From: Chitinophagaceae bacterium
GTDB lineage: Bacteria; Bacteroidota; Bacteroidia; Chitinophagales; Chitinophagaceae
Direction of reading: 5' to 3'
Length of the DNA stretch: 64,000 bases
Assembly: GCA_024508725.1 (NCBI GenBank)
Contig: JANINS010000004.1
Location: 142,163-206,162, forward strand
How positions within the stretch are numbered: the first letter of the stretch is position 1; each line of letters begins with the position of its first letter. The translations under genes were made by a program, and so were the position numbers. This document shows positions 35,665 to 44,025 of this stretch, piece by piece. Under the pieces are notes generated by a model. The model saw nothing but the letters and a program-made list of their open reading frames with translations. It searched no databases and was not told the DNA's origin.

Positions 35665-36539
35665 GCTATAAAAAAGAACACTTATTAAAGCTATTAAACT
35701 TAATTGAAGAAGTTGCAAGTCAACCTGAAAGTAAATGGTTTAAGGATAAGCTTTTTCAGCTCTGTAATGACCAACTATCCTCAGCTACTGAGGCTTCTTT
35801 GGTTGAACGGAAAATAAATGCTATTCATGATTATTTAGCAATCGATATCTCTAAACTAATAGATTATTCCGCATTTGAGGAGCCATCCAGAGAGCAATTA
35901 TTTAGAGATTGTTTAGAAATGATAAGACATCAAAAAGGCACGCCCAATCATAAGATAGACTTTGGTGAATTTTGTAGATATGCTCATTTGCAGGCCGAAG
36001 AAATGATCAATTATTATTTGAACAAAGTCAGCGATGGGATGGTACATAAAGTTGATCAGTATGTGCAGCAAAACTGTGCTAGTTATAATCCCAGAACTAA
36101 GCCTACTTTAATACATCATATTGGGTACACTTATAAACTCAATTCATTAAAAAGGGATCTGGATATTAAAACGACAACTGTGGATATGCTTTGGTTTTTG
36201 AATGATTTTAGAAATGAGTTAAGTCATAGAAATAGCTTTACTAACAGTAACGAGGATAAGTGTTTGGTTTCTTTTGAGAAGGCTGGTTTTGTATCTGCTT
36301 CAATTAATATAAAAACATTGTCGGGTCAGGAAAAAGACCTCTATAATAAAGGTAGCTATATTCTAAAAAAAAGAAAAGCTGATTACTCTTCCGTTTATAC
36401 AAACCTTGAACAGTTAAAAAAAGCAGTGGTATCCAACTTGTTTGCGGGAAAAAAGATTGTTGACCAAACGGTAACTATAGGCAAAGCGAATCCTGGATTG
36501 GAAGCCTTAAAGGAGAAAATGAAAAGTGAAGGATTATAA
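35661..36539 (+). CDS. HEPN-like protein, candidate retron effector
   Basis: A 292-residue, largely helical protein. FLNDFRNELSHRNSF contains R184-N-E-L-S-H189, the R-x4-H motif of HEPN ribonucleases. I recognise no other domain. ATG at 35661 overlaps the RT stop (ATGA), so RT and this protein are translationally coupled, as retron effectors usually are. HEPN proteins cleave RNA when activated; that this one is the retron toxin is inference. The match rests on one short motif. Confidence 0.6.
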   Translation: MSYKKEHLLKLLNLIEEVASQPESKWFKDKLFQLCNDQLSSATEASLVERKINAIHDYLAIDISKLIDYSAFEEPSREQLFRDCLEMIRHQKGTPNHKIDFGEFCRYAHLQAEEMINYYLNKVSDGMVHKVDQYVQQNCASYNPRTKPTLIHHIGYTYKLNSLKRDLDIKTTTVDMLWFLNDFRNELSHRNSFTNSNEDKCLVSFEKAGFVSASINIKTLSGQEKDLYNKGSYILKKRKADYSSVYTNLEQLKKAVVSNLFAGKKIVDQTVTIGKANPGLEALKEKMKSEGL

Positions 36540-36548
36540 ATAATTCAA

Positions 36549-38723
36549 ATGGCAATTTTTGAACATTTTAATGAGTTAAAGTTGACTGCTGATCAGAAGG
36601 GTGCTTTGACAGCTTTGGACAACTTTTTGGATAATGACTCACAAATTTTTCTTCTCAAAGGATACGCCGGAAGCGGTAAAACAACAATTCTAAGGGGCTT
36701 TCTAGAATATCTTACTTCAATAAAGACTGAGTATGTTTTAATGGCTCCAACAGGAAGAGCTGCCAAAGTGTTGCGGGAGCGGACCGGCAAGGATGCTTTC
36801 ACTATTCATAAATCAATATACAGTTTTGATGAACTGGTTGAATTAGAAAATGGAGATTCATTTCGCTATTATTATAAGCTCAGGAATAATTCAGAAGTTG
36901 CACACAGGATATTCATTGTGGATGAATCGTCTATGATATCCGATATGGAAAGTAAGGGAGAGTTCTTCCAGTTTGGCACAGGATGTTTATTGTCTGACCT
37001 AATTGAGTTCAGCAGGGTGCAACATCCTGGTGCCGCCACAAAGATCATCTTTGTTGGTGACCCCTGCCAGTTACCTCCAGTGAATGACAGTAGTTCAAAA
37101 GCTTTCGATAAGAATTATTTGCACTCAAGGTTTGGGGTCTCAGTAGAAGAAACAGAAATGAAAGAAGTGTACCGCTATGGATCTGCAAGTGGCATAGCTA
37201 AGGCTGCCATGAAGATCAGGAGATCTATGTCCTCCGGTTATTTCAATGATTTTGACCTTCGGCAAAATGATGTTGATATTTTCAATCCAACTCATTCAAC
37301 ATTTCTTAACCAATACGATAGTATCGATGGAAGCAAGATCATTGTCGCATATAAAAACAAGACCTGTCTTGACCTGAACCAGGATATACGGAAAAGGAAG
37401 TATGGAACAAGAAATCTACCGGTACAGAAAGGTGACATAGTTATTATGGGAGGTAATAACTATAGGAAAGGAATTTACAATGGCGAGTTTGCAGTTGTAA
37501 ATGAAGTTTCGCCTAACAACGAATTAAGAACCATTTATTTAAAGGGGCAGCAACCTGTAACGCTTACATGGAGAACTATTGATCTAGTATTCCCCTCTGC
37601 TGGAGGGGAACATAAAGTAGTTGATGGAAAGATCATAGAAAATTTCCTGTATGGTGACAATTATTTGAAGCCGGAAGAAATGCAGGCGTTATACGTTGAT
37701 TTTTTACAACGTCATCCTCGTCTTAAAAAAGGAACCGATGAATTCAAGGAAACTATTATAGATGATGAATACTTTAATTGTTTAATGATCAAATATGGTT
37801 ATGCTGTAACCTGCCATAAAGCACAGGGTGGGGAATGGGACACGGTGTTCACTGTGTGGGATCATGATAACCGGGAGAATTTTAATTATTTAACTGATGA
37901 GCAGGCTACGGCAGGAAAGACAAATGATAGATTTTATCGTTGGGCTTACACTGCAGTCACAAGGGCTTCAAAAAAGTTATATGCTATCAATCCACCGCAT
38001 TTTACGTCTTTCAGTAAGATGCGTTTTATTGATCCCGAAGTCTCGCAATCGTTACATCAATTGGAAGGGGTAGATCCGATATCTGAAGAGGTTGTATTAG
38101 ATAATATGTTGAGTGAAGCAATGGAGAATTTGCAGCTGTCAGAGCAGCCTATCCAAATCCAGGATCACTTTATTAACGTTCGTCATGCCGTTGCAAAGCA
38201 GCACATCAATGTAATTGGATGGGAGAAAAGAAACTATGAGATATGGTATCACTTTTTGCGAGAAGAAAAGAAAGCCGTTCTAAAAACCTGGATCAATGGT
38301 AATCTCCAGTTTAACGGCAGGTATATGATACAACCGGTTAAGGGTAGTAATGATGCTCTGGCAAAGGAACTGGAGATTATGCTCTCAAAACTGCCTAAGG
38401 TTATTGTGAAACGTAATACAGAGAAGCCGGTGCAACAGGCTATAGAATTTGATGCGGAAGTAGAAGAAAGGTTGCCATTTACAAGAACATTGTTTGATAG
38501 TTTACAAGGGTTGATGATTGAAGCTGGAATTTCGATCGATAAAGTAGAACACTACCCACACAGAGAACGGTACCTATTCTCTAAAGCAAGTGATAAAACA
38601 GTTATAGATTTTGAGTATGATGGAAAGGGATTTTTCGGCCGTGTTCTGCCAGTTCAAAGCCAAACAAACAATATTGCTTTACTGCTTCACCTTAAGGACT
38701 TCCTGATTAAACTAAACGAATGA
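36549..38723 (+). CDS. RecD/Pif1-like superfamily 1 DNA helicase
   Basis: A 724-residue protein. The N-terminal motor has Walker A GYAGSGKT (38-45), APTGRAAKVLRERTG (motif Ia), FIVDESSMIS (motif II) and FVGDPCQLPPV (motif III). The C-terminal UvrD_C-like part has YAVTCHKAQGGEWDTVF and YTAVTRASKKLY (motif VI). A C-terminal ~220-residue extension follows. It unwinds DNA using ATP. It starts 9 bp after the HEPN-like gene, in the transcript that begins at the retron. Whether it belongs to the retron or to a separate module is open. Confidence 0.9.
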   Translation: MAIFEHFNELKLTADQKGALTALDNFLDNDSQIFLLKGYAGSGKTTILRGFLEYLTSIKTEYVLMAPTGRAAKVLRERTGKDAFTIHKSIYSFDELVELENGDSFRYYYKLRNNSEVAHRIFIVDESSMISDMESKGEFFQFGTGCLLSDLIEFSRVQHPGAATKIIFVGDPCQLPPVNDSSSKAFDKNYLHSRFGVSVEETEMKEVYRYGSASGIAKAAMKIRRSMSSGYFNDFDLRQNDVDIFNPTHSTFLNQYDSIDGSKIIVAYKNKTCLDLNQDIRKRKYGTRNLPVQKGDIVIMGGNNYRKGIYNGEFAVVNEVSPNNELRTIYLKGQQPVTLTWRTIDLVFPSAGGEHKVVDGKIIENFLYGDNYLKPEEMQALYVDFLQRHPRLKKGTDEFKETIIDDEYFNCLMIKYGYAVTCHKAQGGEWDTVFTVWDHDNRENFNYLTDEQATAGKTNDRFYRWAYTAVTRASKKLYAINPPHFTSFSKMRFIDPEVSQSLHQLEGVDPISEEVVLDNMLSEAMENLQLSEQPIQIQDHFINVRHAVAKQHINVIGWEKRNYEIWYHFLREEKKAVLKTWINGNLQFNGRYMIQPVKGSNDALAKELEIMLSKLPKVIVKRNTEKPVQQAIEFDAEVEERLPFTRTLFDSLQGLMIEAGISIDKVEHYPHRERYLFSKASDKTVIDFEYDGKGFFGRVLPVQSQTNNIALLLHLKDFLIKLNE

Positions 38724-40231
38724 TCATGCCTGCTAATGAGATAAAGGATCTAAGACGTGCCGGGAACACTGATGAGGCTTATGCAATGGCGAAGGCAGAG
38801 CTGGATGCAGATCCAAATAATATTTGGACTAAGAGAAATATTAGCTGGGTATTATATGATTATGTAAAACAAAATGCTGATGCTATTCATTATGATAATT
38901 TTATAACCAGGCTTAGGGAAATAGCATCATTACAATTGCCCCCGGATGAAAAGATGTTGTTTGATAATCTTGCCTGGCAAATTGGTAAAGTGATCTTTGC
39001 TCTCAGTAAAGATGAACATTTGGACAGGGCGAAGCCACTTGAGCTTTTCAGGCTGGTGAATTCGTTCAGTTTCACAAAACCTTCAGAAGCATATAGCTTT
39101 TTAGGCAAGGCGTTGCATAAGATCTTTAAGCTTTCCGACATGTATATACCTGTTATTGATTGGTGGGGCCTAGATCATATAACAGAAGATGACTTTGCCA
39201 AAGAAAGACTTCCGAATGGAAAGGAATATATGTCCTTTGCTGAACAGGTATATATTGCCTATGCTAAGCATTTGTTGCCAAAAATTCTCCCTACCGGTGA
39301 AAAGATCTTTGATAAGGATAAAGTGAATGCTTTTCTACTTGTATTGGAAAATTTATTAGAAGTACATCCAGACCTTCAATACCCTTCTTATTATAAAGCC
39401 AAATTATTACTGGCGTTGGGTAGCAATGAGAATGCACTTTCAGCTATTCTTCCCTTTGCTAAAAGAAAGCGTAATGATTTTTGGGTGTGGGATGTATTGA
39501 GTGAAGCGTTTCCTCACGACGAACATAAACGAATTGCTTGCTTATGTCGGGCTTTGCTTTGCAGAACAACAGATGACTTCCTGATCAATATACGTCAGAA
39601 GCTTGCTGCATGGTTAATTGAAAAGCAAAGGTGGGATGAGGCAAGAACAGAGATTGAATTATTAACCACAGCAAGAACAGCCCAGGGATGGCCAATACCA
39701 TCTTTAGTACAAACCTGGATGGCTCAACCTGCATATATAAATGCTTTAAAGAAACAGTCCAACCAAAAGTTTTATAAGGACAAAGCACCAGAGGCAGAAA
39801 AATTACTATACAGTGATATACCGGAAGAGGCTGTCCTTATTGAATTCGTTAATACTGATAAAAAAATTGCCAATTTTATTGCATCTGATTCCAGGTTTGG
39901 TTTCTTTAAATATGAACGCTTCGTTGATAAACTGGAAGTGGGCGATACAATGAAAGTTCGTTTTGAGAGCGGGAATAATGAAGGTGCTTATCGGTTGATC
40001 ACAGCAGAACTGACTGAGGTGCAGGCAATGAAAGATAAATACATGAAAGTGATAGAAGGGAATATAAAAGTTCCTTCGGGTAAAGCTTTTGGTTTTGTTG
40101 AAGATGTATTTATACCTCCGGCATTAATTGGCAAGCATAAATTGAATGACGGGATTAAGGTTAAGATTAATGCAATTAGAAGCTACAATCAGCAGAAGAG
40201 AGAGTGGACATGGAAGGCCTACCATATTTAA
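38720..40231 (+). CDS. TPR-like repeat protein linked to the helicase
   Basis: A 503-residue protein. The N-terminal region has TPR-like helical pairs (DEAYAMAKAELDADPNNIWTKRNISWVLYDYV), and more helical repeats follow to about residue 360. The C-terminal ~130 residues are beta-rich (GFFKYERFVDKLEVGDTMKVRFESG, GFVEDVFIPPALI) and resemble an OB- or cold-shock-like fold. The start overlaps the helicase stop by 4 bp. I think it is a dedicated helicase partner, because the coupling is tight. No catalytic motif is seen. Confidence 0.75.
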   Translation: MIMPANEIKDLRRAGNTDEAYAMAKAELDADPNNIWTKRNISWVLYDYVKQNADAIHYDNFITRLREIASLQLPPDEKMLFDNLAWQIGKVIFALSKDEHLDRAKPLELFRLVNSFSFTKPSEAYSFLGKALHKIFKLSDMYIPVIDWWGLDHITEDDFAKERLPNGKEYMSFAEQVYIAYAKHLLPKILPTGEKIFDKDKVNAFLLVLENLLEVHPDLQYPSYYKAKLLLALGSNENALSAILPFAKRKRNDFWVWDVLSEAFPHDEHKRIACLCRALLCRTTDDFLINIRQKLAAWLIEKQRWDEARTEIELLTTARTAQGWPIPSLVQTWMAQPAYINALKKQSNQKFYKDKAPEAEKLLYSDIPEEAVLIEFVNTDKKIANFIASDSRFGFFKYERFVDKLEVGDTMKVRFESGNNEGAYRLITAELTEVQAMKDKYMKVIEGNIKVPSGKAFGFVEDVFIPPALIGKHKLNDGIKVKINAIRSYNQQKREWTWKAYHI

Positions 40232-40239
40232 AAAAGCAC

Positions 40240-40701
40240 ATGAACTTAAAAGATTTTTTAGATAAACAAGAAAAGCAAAAGAATGGTCTAGTTTTTTATT
40301 CCTCTTTTGACCGAGAGTTAGTCTTTAATTTTTCTGCGTATAAACTCACGTTAGTTGAACCTATAGCGAAGGTGCGCAGGGTTGCTTTGCCTGGCGAATG
40401 TTTGTCTACTGATGCTCAGAGACGCTGGCATGACTTTGATAAATATCTAGAGAATGTGCGAGAAATATATATTGCAAGTAAATCTGATTTTGATTTATTG
40501 CAAAATGAAATCACTATTGAATATGATAAGTGGATATATACTGGCAACTCATTGCACCTGACGATTAGTAACCCAATTTATCATAAAAAACTTGTGATTC
40601 AGGATGCGAAATGTTGGCTGACCTCAGACTCAGGACATTTAGGAAACTATATAAATAGTATTGATTTTGGCCTAATATACTCATACTTTGATAAGAATTG
40701 A
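40240..40701 (+). CDS. Hypothetical protein in the retron/helicase operon
   Basis: About 153 residues from the ATG at 40240; the in-frame ATG at 40210 or GTG at 40204 would overlap the TPR gene. It is a soluble, mixed alpha/beta protein of no recognised family. The stop overlaps the start of the next gene, so the two are coupled. Both are unknown. Confidence 0.65.
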   Translation: MNLKDFLDKQEKQKNGLVFYSSFDRELVFNFSAYKLTLVEPIAKVRRVALPGECLSTDAQRRWHDFDKYLENVREIYIASKSDFDLLQNEITIEYDKWIYTGNSLHLTISNPIYHKKLVIQDAKCWLTSDSGHLGNYINSIDFGLIYSYFDKN

Positions 40702-41249
40702 GGGTGCCATATTCATCTGATCAATGGTTTGAAATTAGTAGATCTTTGCAGCTTACGGCTGTCGAAGAACCCGTTGTCACTCGTCGTACTAAATACTTTC
40801 TTAGAAAAGCCTACACTGGAAATTATCACACTACAAGTTATCGAAATACCTACGAAATTTTTGATTATCAACTTTACGACAGGAAGTTTCAATCTGTACA
40901 AATAATCTATAAGGGATGGAAACTGTCAAAGTTCGAAGAGCCAGTACATAAGAACTTGTTCTTTCATGTTATCATTTGCATCCAAGATCCTCTGGGAAAT
41001 GAGCGAATCTTTACGGATAGCTTTGCTGAAAGTCATCAAAATGCTTTTTTAAAGCAGAAGGGTATTAGCTCAAATACTGGAATGATCATAACTTTTGGCT
41101 GGGAGGAAAAGGCCCTGGTGCAAGCACTAAACTATATTAAAAAACTTTCGAAATTTAGTTGCTGGGACCATCACGACTGTGCATTAGAAAACAGTCATCT
41201 AAAGAAAGCAATAGCTATCCTAAAAAAAGAAGCTTCGAAAGAACAATAA
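40698..41249 (+). CDS. Hypothetical protein, coupled to the preceding gene by a non-ATG start
   Basis: About 183 residues from a TTG at 40698 that overlaps the TGA of the previous gene, or about 181 residues from a GTG at 40704. There is no ATG near the start of the frame, so the start relies on coupled translation. A Cys/His-rich spot occurs near the end (SCWDHHDCALENSH). No family is recognised. It is the last gene before module 5. Confidence 0.6.
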   Translation: MRVPYSSDQWFEISRSLQLTAVEEPVVTRRTKYFLRKAYTGNYHTTSYRNTYEIFDYQLYDRKFQSVQIIYKGWKLSKFEEPVHKNLFFHVIICIQDPLGNERIFTDSFAESHQNAFLKQKGISSNTGMIITFGWEEKALVQALNYIKKLSKFSCWDHHDCALENSHLKKAIAILKKEASKEQ

Positions 41250-41323
41250 CTCATACCAAGGTCTTGTTCTTCACTGCATTTTTAATTCAACAAGTTTGAG
41301 ATAGTTTTTTTCTGCCATCTTGA

Positions 41324-41358
41324 ATGCAAATAGGTTGCATACCTACCTCTCATCTTTA
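41324..41358 (+). promoter_or_regulatory. Operator/promoter module 5, with no real gene behind it
   Basis: ATGCAA-ATAGG-TTGCAT (41324-41340), a perfect 17-bp inverted repeat, then 10 bp, then CATCTTTA (41351-41358), a weaker -7-like box. Only a nine-codon frame (41376-41405) follows before module 6, so this unit appears empty or worn down. Confidence 0.7.
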
Positions 41359-41375
41359 CATCGTTGAAAGAAATC

Positions 41376-41405
41376 ATGATAAACTTAGTTTTCTTCAGTG
41401 GTTGA
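41376..41405 (+). other. Nine-codon mini-frame between modules 5 and 6
   Basis: ATG at 41376 gives a 9-residue peptide (MINLVFFSG) ending at TGA 41403-41405, 1 bp before module 6. It may be a leader, a remnant of a lost gene, or chance. Confidence 0.3.
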
Positions 41406-41406
41406 C

Positions 41407-41441
41407 CTGCAAATAGATTGCATCTTTTAATACAACCTTTA
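41407..41441 (+). promoter_or_regulatory. Operator/promoter module 6, upstream of the HNH/DUF4407 cluster
   Basis: CTGCAA-ATAGA-TTGCAT (41407-41423; core TGCAA/TTGCA perfect), 10 bp, then AACCTTTA (41434-41441), a weak -7-like box. The ATG of the HNH gene is only 4 bp after it, so the start site may differ or the transcript may be leaderless. Confidence 0.7.
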
Positions 41442-41445
41442 AACT

Positions 41446-41715
41446 ATGACAGACAATTATAGTTATGACAGTTTGCTCCAAATGGCTCCATGGAAAGCGA
41501 AAAGAGAAGAGATACTGAGAAGGGACCAGCAAAGATGCCGTAACTGTGGCAGTAAAACCGGTTTACAGGTGCATCACAGGCAATATCATATCAACCCGGC
41601 AACCGGGTTAAAAAGAGAACCATGGCACTACAGCAATAAATACTTGGTGACACTTTGCGATAAATGCCATAAAACCGGGCATCAACATTACACCATACCA
41701 GTTTTTAAACATTAA
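41446..41715 (+). CDS. Small HNH-like zinc protein
   Basis: An 89-residue protein. CRNC (31-34), VHHRQYH (42-48), and CDKCHKTGH (71-79) give two Cys pairs plus several His, the arrangement of an HNH endonuclease built around a structural zinc. The size fits a stand-alone HNH nuclease or an RNA/DNA-binding relative. It is first in the unit under module 6, 10 bp before the next gene. Confidence 0.75.
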   Translation: MTDNYSYDSLLQMAPWKAKREEILRRDQQRCRNCGSKTGLQVHHRQYHINPATGLKREPWHYSNKYLVTLCDKCHKTGHQHYTIPVFKH

Positions 41716-41725
41716 AAGTTTCTGT

Positions 41726-42268
41726 ATGAAATTATTCAATATGTTCCGTAAGTCAGAGAAAGCCATTAGTAACAATGCAGATGTAGTGTCTGATAGTGTA
41801 AATAGGCAATTATTTGTTGAAGAGCAGGCTCCAGTTGCAGAAGATCAAGCAATCGCAGGTACATTACTGACTGATTTCCTGAACAGGAATTATGAGATAC
41901 TCGGTTTCAATGATGGGTATACGTATCCCAATGCAGAAGTTTTGAATGCTAAACTTCGTAAGCTTAGCACAGATTTTAGGATAGTGCTCGATAAGATGAT
42001 CGACGAAAAGCGTTCTTGTGTGAATGAGCTAAAGTTCCATCTTATCAATACAAGAGGAGTTTCGGAAAGATTGGAAGAAGGCATTCATGCAAAGATAACT
42101 GAGGTCGAGAACCTGGTTCATGAGCTGGACCTGCAGAAGGTTTTGTCCGTAGAGGATGAAGGAATGATAGCTCCAGTGATCAATAACTACAGGCTTGGCT
42201 TTTTACAAGGACTGGAACGATACAACCAGGAAAAAATATTAGCCTGCAGTACCAAATTGTTTAACTGA
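41726..42268 (+). CDS. Hypothetical protein upstream of DUF4407 gene
   Basis: A 180-residue soluble protein, mostly charged and helical (LNAKLRKLSTDFRIVLDKMIDEKRS, RLEEGIHAKITEVENLVHELDLQ), probably a coiled coil. No family is recognised. It starts 10 bp after the HNH gene and ends 14 bp before the DUF4407 gene. Confidence 0.65.
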   Translation: MKLFNMFRKSEKAISNNADVVSDSVNRQLFVEEQAPVAEDQAIAGTLLTDFLNRNYEILGFNDGYTYPNAEVLNAKLRKLSTDFRIVLDKMIDEKRSCVNELKFHLINTRGVSERLEEGIHAKITEVENLVHELDLQKVLSVEDEGMIAPVINNYRLGFLQGLERYNQEKILACSTKLFN

Positions 42269-42282
42269 TAAAATATTTTTTT

Positions 42283-43266
42283 ATGCTGAAGATATATTGC
42301 TTTTTAACAGGGGATGATCATGCTATGTTGAAGGAAGACACTCCTAAAAGCAGGCAGAAGGTGGCATTAATGGCAACCACTTTAATGCTACCGGTATTAA
42401 TGTGGATCATTAACGGATATCTATTATCAAGACAAGTGCTGAATGCTTCTTTTGCACAGGCCATAATAGTGAGTATATTTTGTGGTGTATTCATCTACTT
42501 AGTTGAACGTGTGATACTAATGAGTGCTACAGGATCAGCAATGACAAGACTACGTATTACCATGGGTATTGCAGTTGCTTTCCTTGGGGCATTGGCAATG
42601 GATGAGGTGGTATTTAAAACCGATATCGATCAGCAAATTGGGAAGAATAGGAATGCATTCGCAGACAAAAAGGCAAAGGAAAAGGATTCTGAAGTGTCAA
42701 ACCAATACCAATTAGATCTAAAGCAAAAGGATTTAAATAAGACTAAAGAGGAGTTTAACGAGGCGGAGAAAAAAGCTACAGATGAAATGGATGGTAAAGG
42801 AAGCGGTAGAAAAGGGCTTGGTAAGATCGCTATGAAAAAGCTGGAACTTGCCCAGGAAAGAAAGCAAGGCTTTTCGGCTGCCTATAGTGAATATGAGAAC
42901 CTGCTGAAGCAAAAAGCAATTGTGGTAGAAGCTGAAAGAAAAAAGGCAAAAGCTGAATATAAAGATGGTTTGATAGTAAGAATAGCTGCCTTATTTCAAT
43001 TGGTAACCTCAGAATGGATCATGTTCTTTGCGTACCTGGCATTTACCGTTATAATGTTTTGTATAGAATTCATTGTAGTACTCGTAAAGATGAGAACTCC
43101 GGAGACTAATTATGAAAGAAGGTTGAAAATGATAGAGGAGATAGGGGAAAAACGAATGAAAATATTAACAGGCGAGAACTCACCGCTGCAGGATCCGGGT
43201 TATTGTTTGCCGAATGCTTTGGCAGCAAGGGATATGATCAACAAGCAACAAAGGATATTGAATTAG
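42283..43266 (+). CDS. DUF4407-family membrane protein
   Basis: A 327-residue protein with four predicted membrane segments: about residues 28-47, 54-75, 88-110 and 242-268. A long charged region of ~120 residues (KNRNAFADKKAKEKDSEVSNQY, coiled coil) lies between the third and fourth. This is the DUF4407 layout. Function in this family is unknown. The gene follows the coiled-coil protein and precedes a small membrane protein 19 bp later. Confidence 0.8.
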   Translation: MLKIYCFLTGDDHAMLKEDTPKSRQKVALMATTLMLPVLMWIINGYLLSRQVLNASFAQAIIVSIFCGVFIYLVERVILMSATGSAMTRLRITMGIAVAFLGALAMDEVVFKTDIDQQIGKNRNAFADKKAKEKDSEVSNQYQLDLKQKDLNKTKEEFNEAEKKATDEMDGKGSGRKGLGKIAMKKLELAQERKQGFSAAYSEYENLLKQKAIVVEAERKKAKAEYKDGLIVRIAALFQLVTSEWIMFFAYLAFTVIMFCIEFIVVLVKMRTPETNYERRLKMIEEIGEKRMKILTGENSPLQDPGYCLPNALAARDMINKQQRILN

Positions 43267-43285
43267 ACCTTGCAAATTGCCAGCT

Positions 43286-43486
43286 ATGGAACAAATATTT
43301 GACCACTGTGTGCAATTTCTTTTATGGCTTGCTGCACTGTTTGGTACTACTTATAAGACTATCAATGTTGTATTATTCTGTATGATCTTACCTACTATTC
43401 AAATTAGCACATTGGTAATGTTTATTTCCGCAAGAAGAAAATTAAATAAGTTCAGGACAGACGTTCACCGATTTCAGGAGCTTTAA
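43286..43486 (+). CDS. Small two-span membrane protein
   Basis: About 66 residues from the ATG at 43286, with two hydrophobic segments (FLLWLAALFGTTY and NVVLFCMILPTIQISTLVMFI) and a basic tail (SARRKLNKFRTDVHR). It lies 19 bp after the DUF4407 gene and probably belongs to the same unit. No family recognised. Confidence 0.55.
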   Translation: MEQIFDHCVQFLLWLAALFGTTYKTINVVLFCMILPTIQISTLVMFISARRKLNKFRTDVHRFQEL

Positions 43487-43821
43487 TAAAGTAAACGCGA
43501 GACGAACATTTCCACCTGTGTTAAATTAATCATTATGTTCTCTTTTGCGTTAGTCTGGGACCGCGCCGATCGTAGTAAATTAAGGATGTAGACTTCACTA
43601 ACATTCACTCGAGCTTTGATAAACGGTGAGTCTGAAGTGAGTTTGCAAACACAGCTTTTTTAAAATGCTTGTATATCAATGCCTACAAAGACGGGTTCAG
43701 GAGGGGAGTCCTCCGATACACTAGATATGCCGTAGTAGACAAAATCCACTTCGCAATGCGATCGCTTGCACATCGATATTCAGCAGTTTCCAGCAAGACG
43801 TTATCAAGGTTCAGAAAACGT
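43487..43821. other. Gene-free stretch between island cargo and integration module
   Basis: No convincing gene in 335 bp. A small hairpin GGAGG-ggagt-CCTCC is near 43700. Convergent genes meet here: the DUF4407 unit (+) and the integration module (-). No strong terminator seen. Confidence 0.4.
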
Positions 43822-44025
43822 TCATGATGAAGTTCCTCCACCTTTCTCAGTGTCACCCTGGCTAGGTTTTGTCGCTCTGGTCCTTTCCAACGACAACCAT
43901 ATGCATGTACCTCCTAAAACAACAGCAATAGCTATGGCTATGTACATACCATTTTTGTAAGCTTTGTTTATTGGTTGGGCTGGTAAGTTTTCAATTATTC
44001 CTGCGTTATCAAAATAGTAATCCAT
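43822..44025 (-). CDS. Small single-span membrane protein of the integration module
   Basis: About 67 residues from the ATG at 44025; an upstream start at 44052 is possible. One hydrophobic segment (MYIAIAIAVVLGGTCIWL) is followed by a charged, Gly/Ser-rich tail. Its start overlaps the end of the zinc-finger-like gene by 17 bp, so the two are coupled. No family recognised. Confidence 0.5.
   Translation of the reverse strand: MDYYFDNAGIIENLPAQPINKAYKNGMYIAIAIAVVLGGTCIWLSLERTRATKPSQGDTEKGGGTSS

Noticed and set aside
20968-41423. The TGCAA-N5-TTGCA repeats as a CRISPR array
   Set aside because: The copies are kilobases apart, sit before genes and have no regular spacers; promoter elements fit better.
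43766-43960. A + strand frame opposite the small membrane protein gene
   Set aside because: It is antisense to the better-supported - strand gene and contains no recognisable features.
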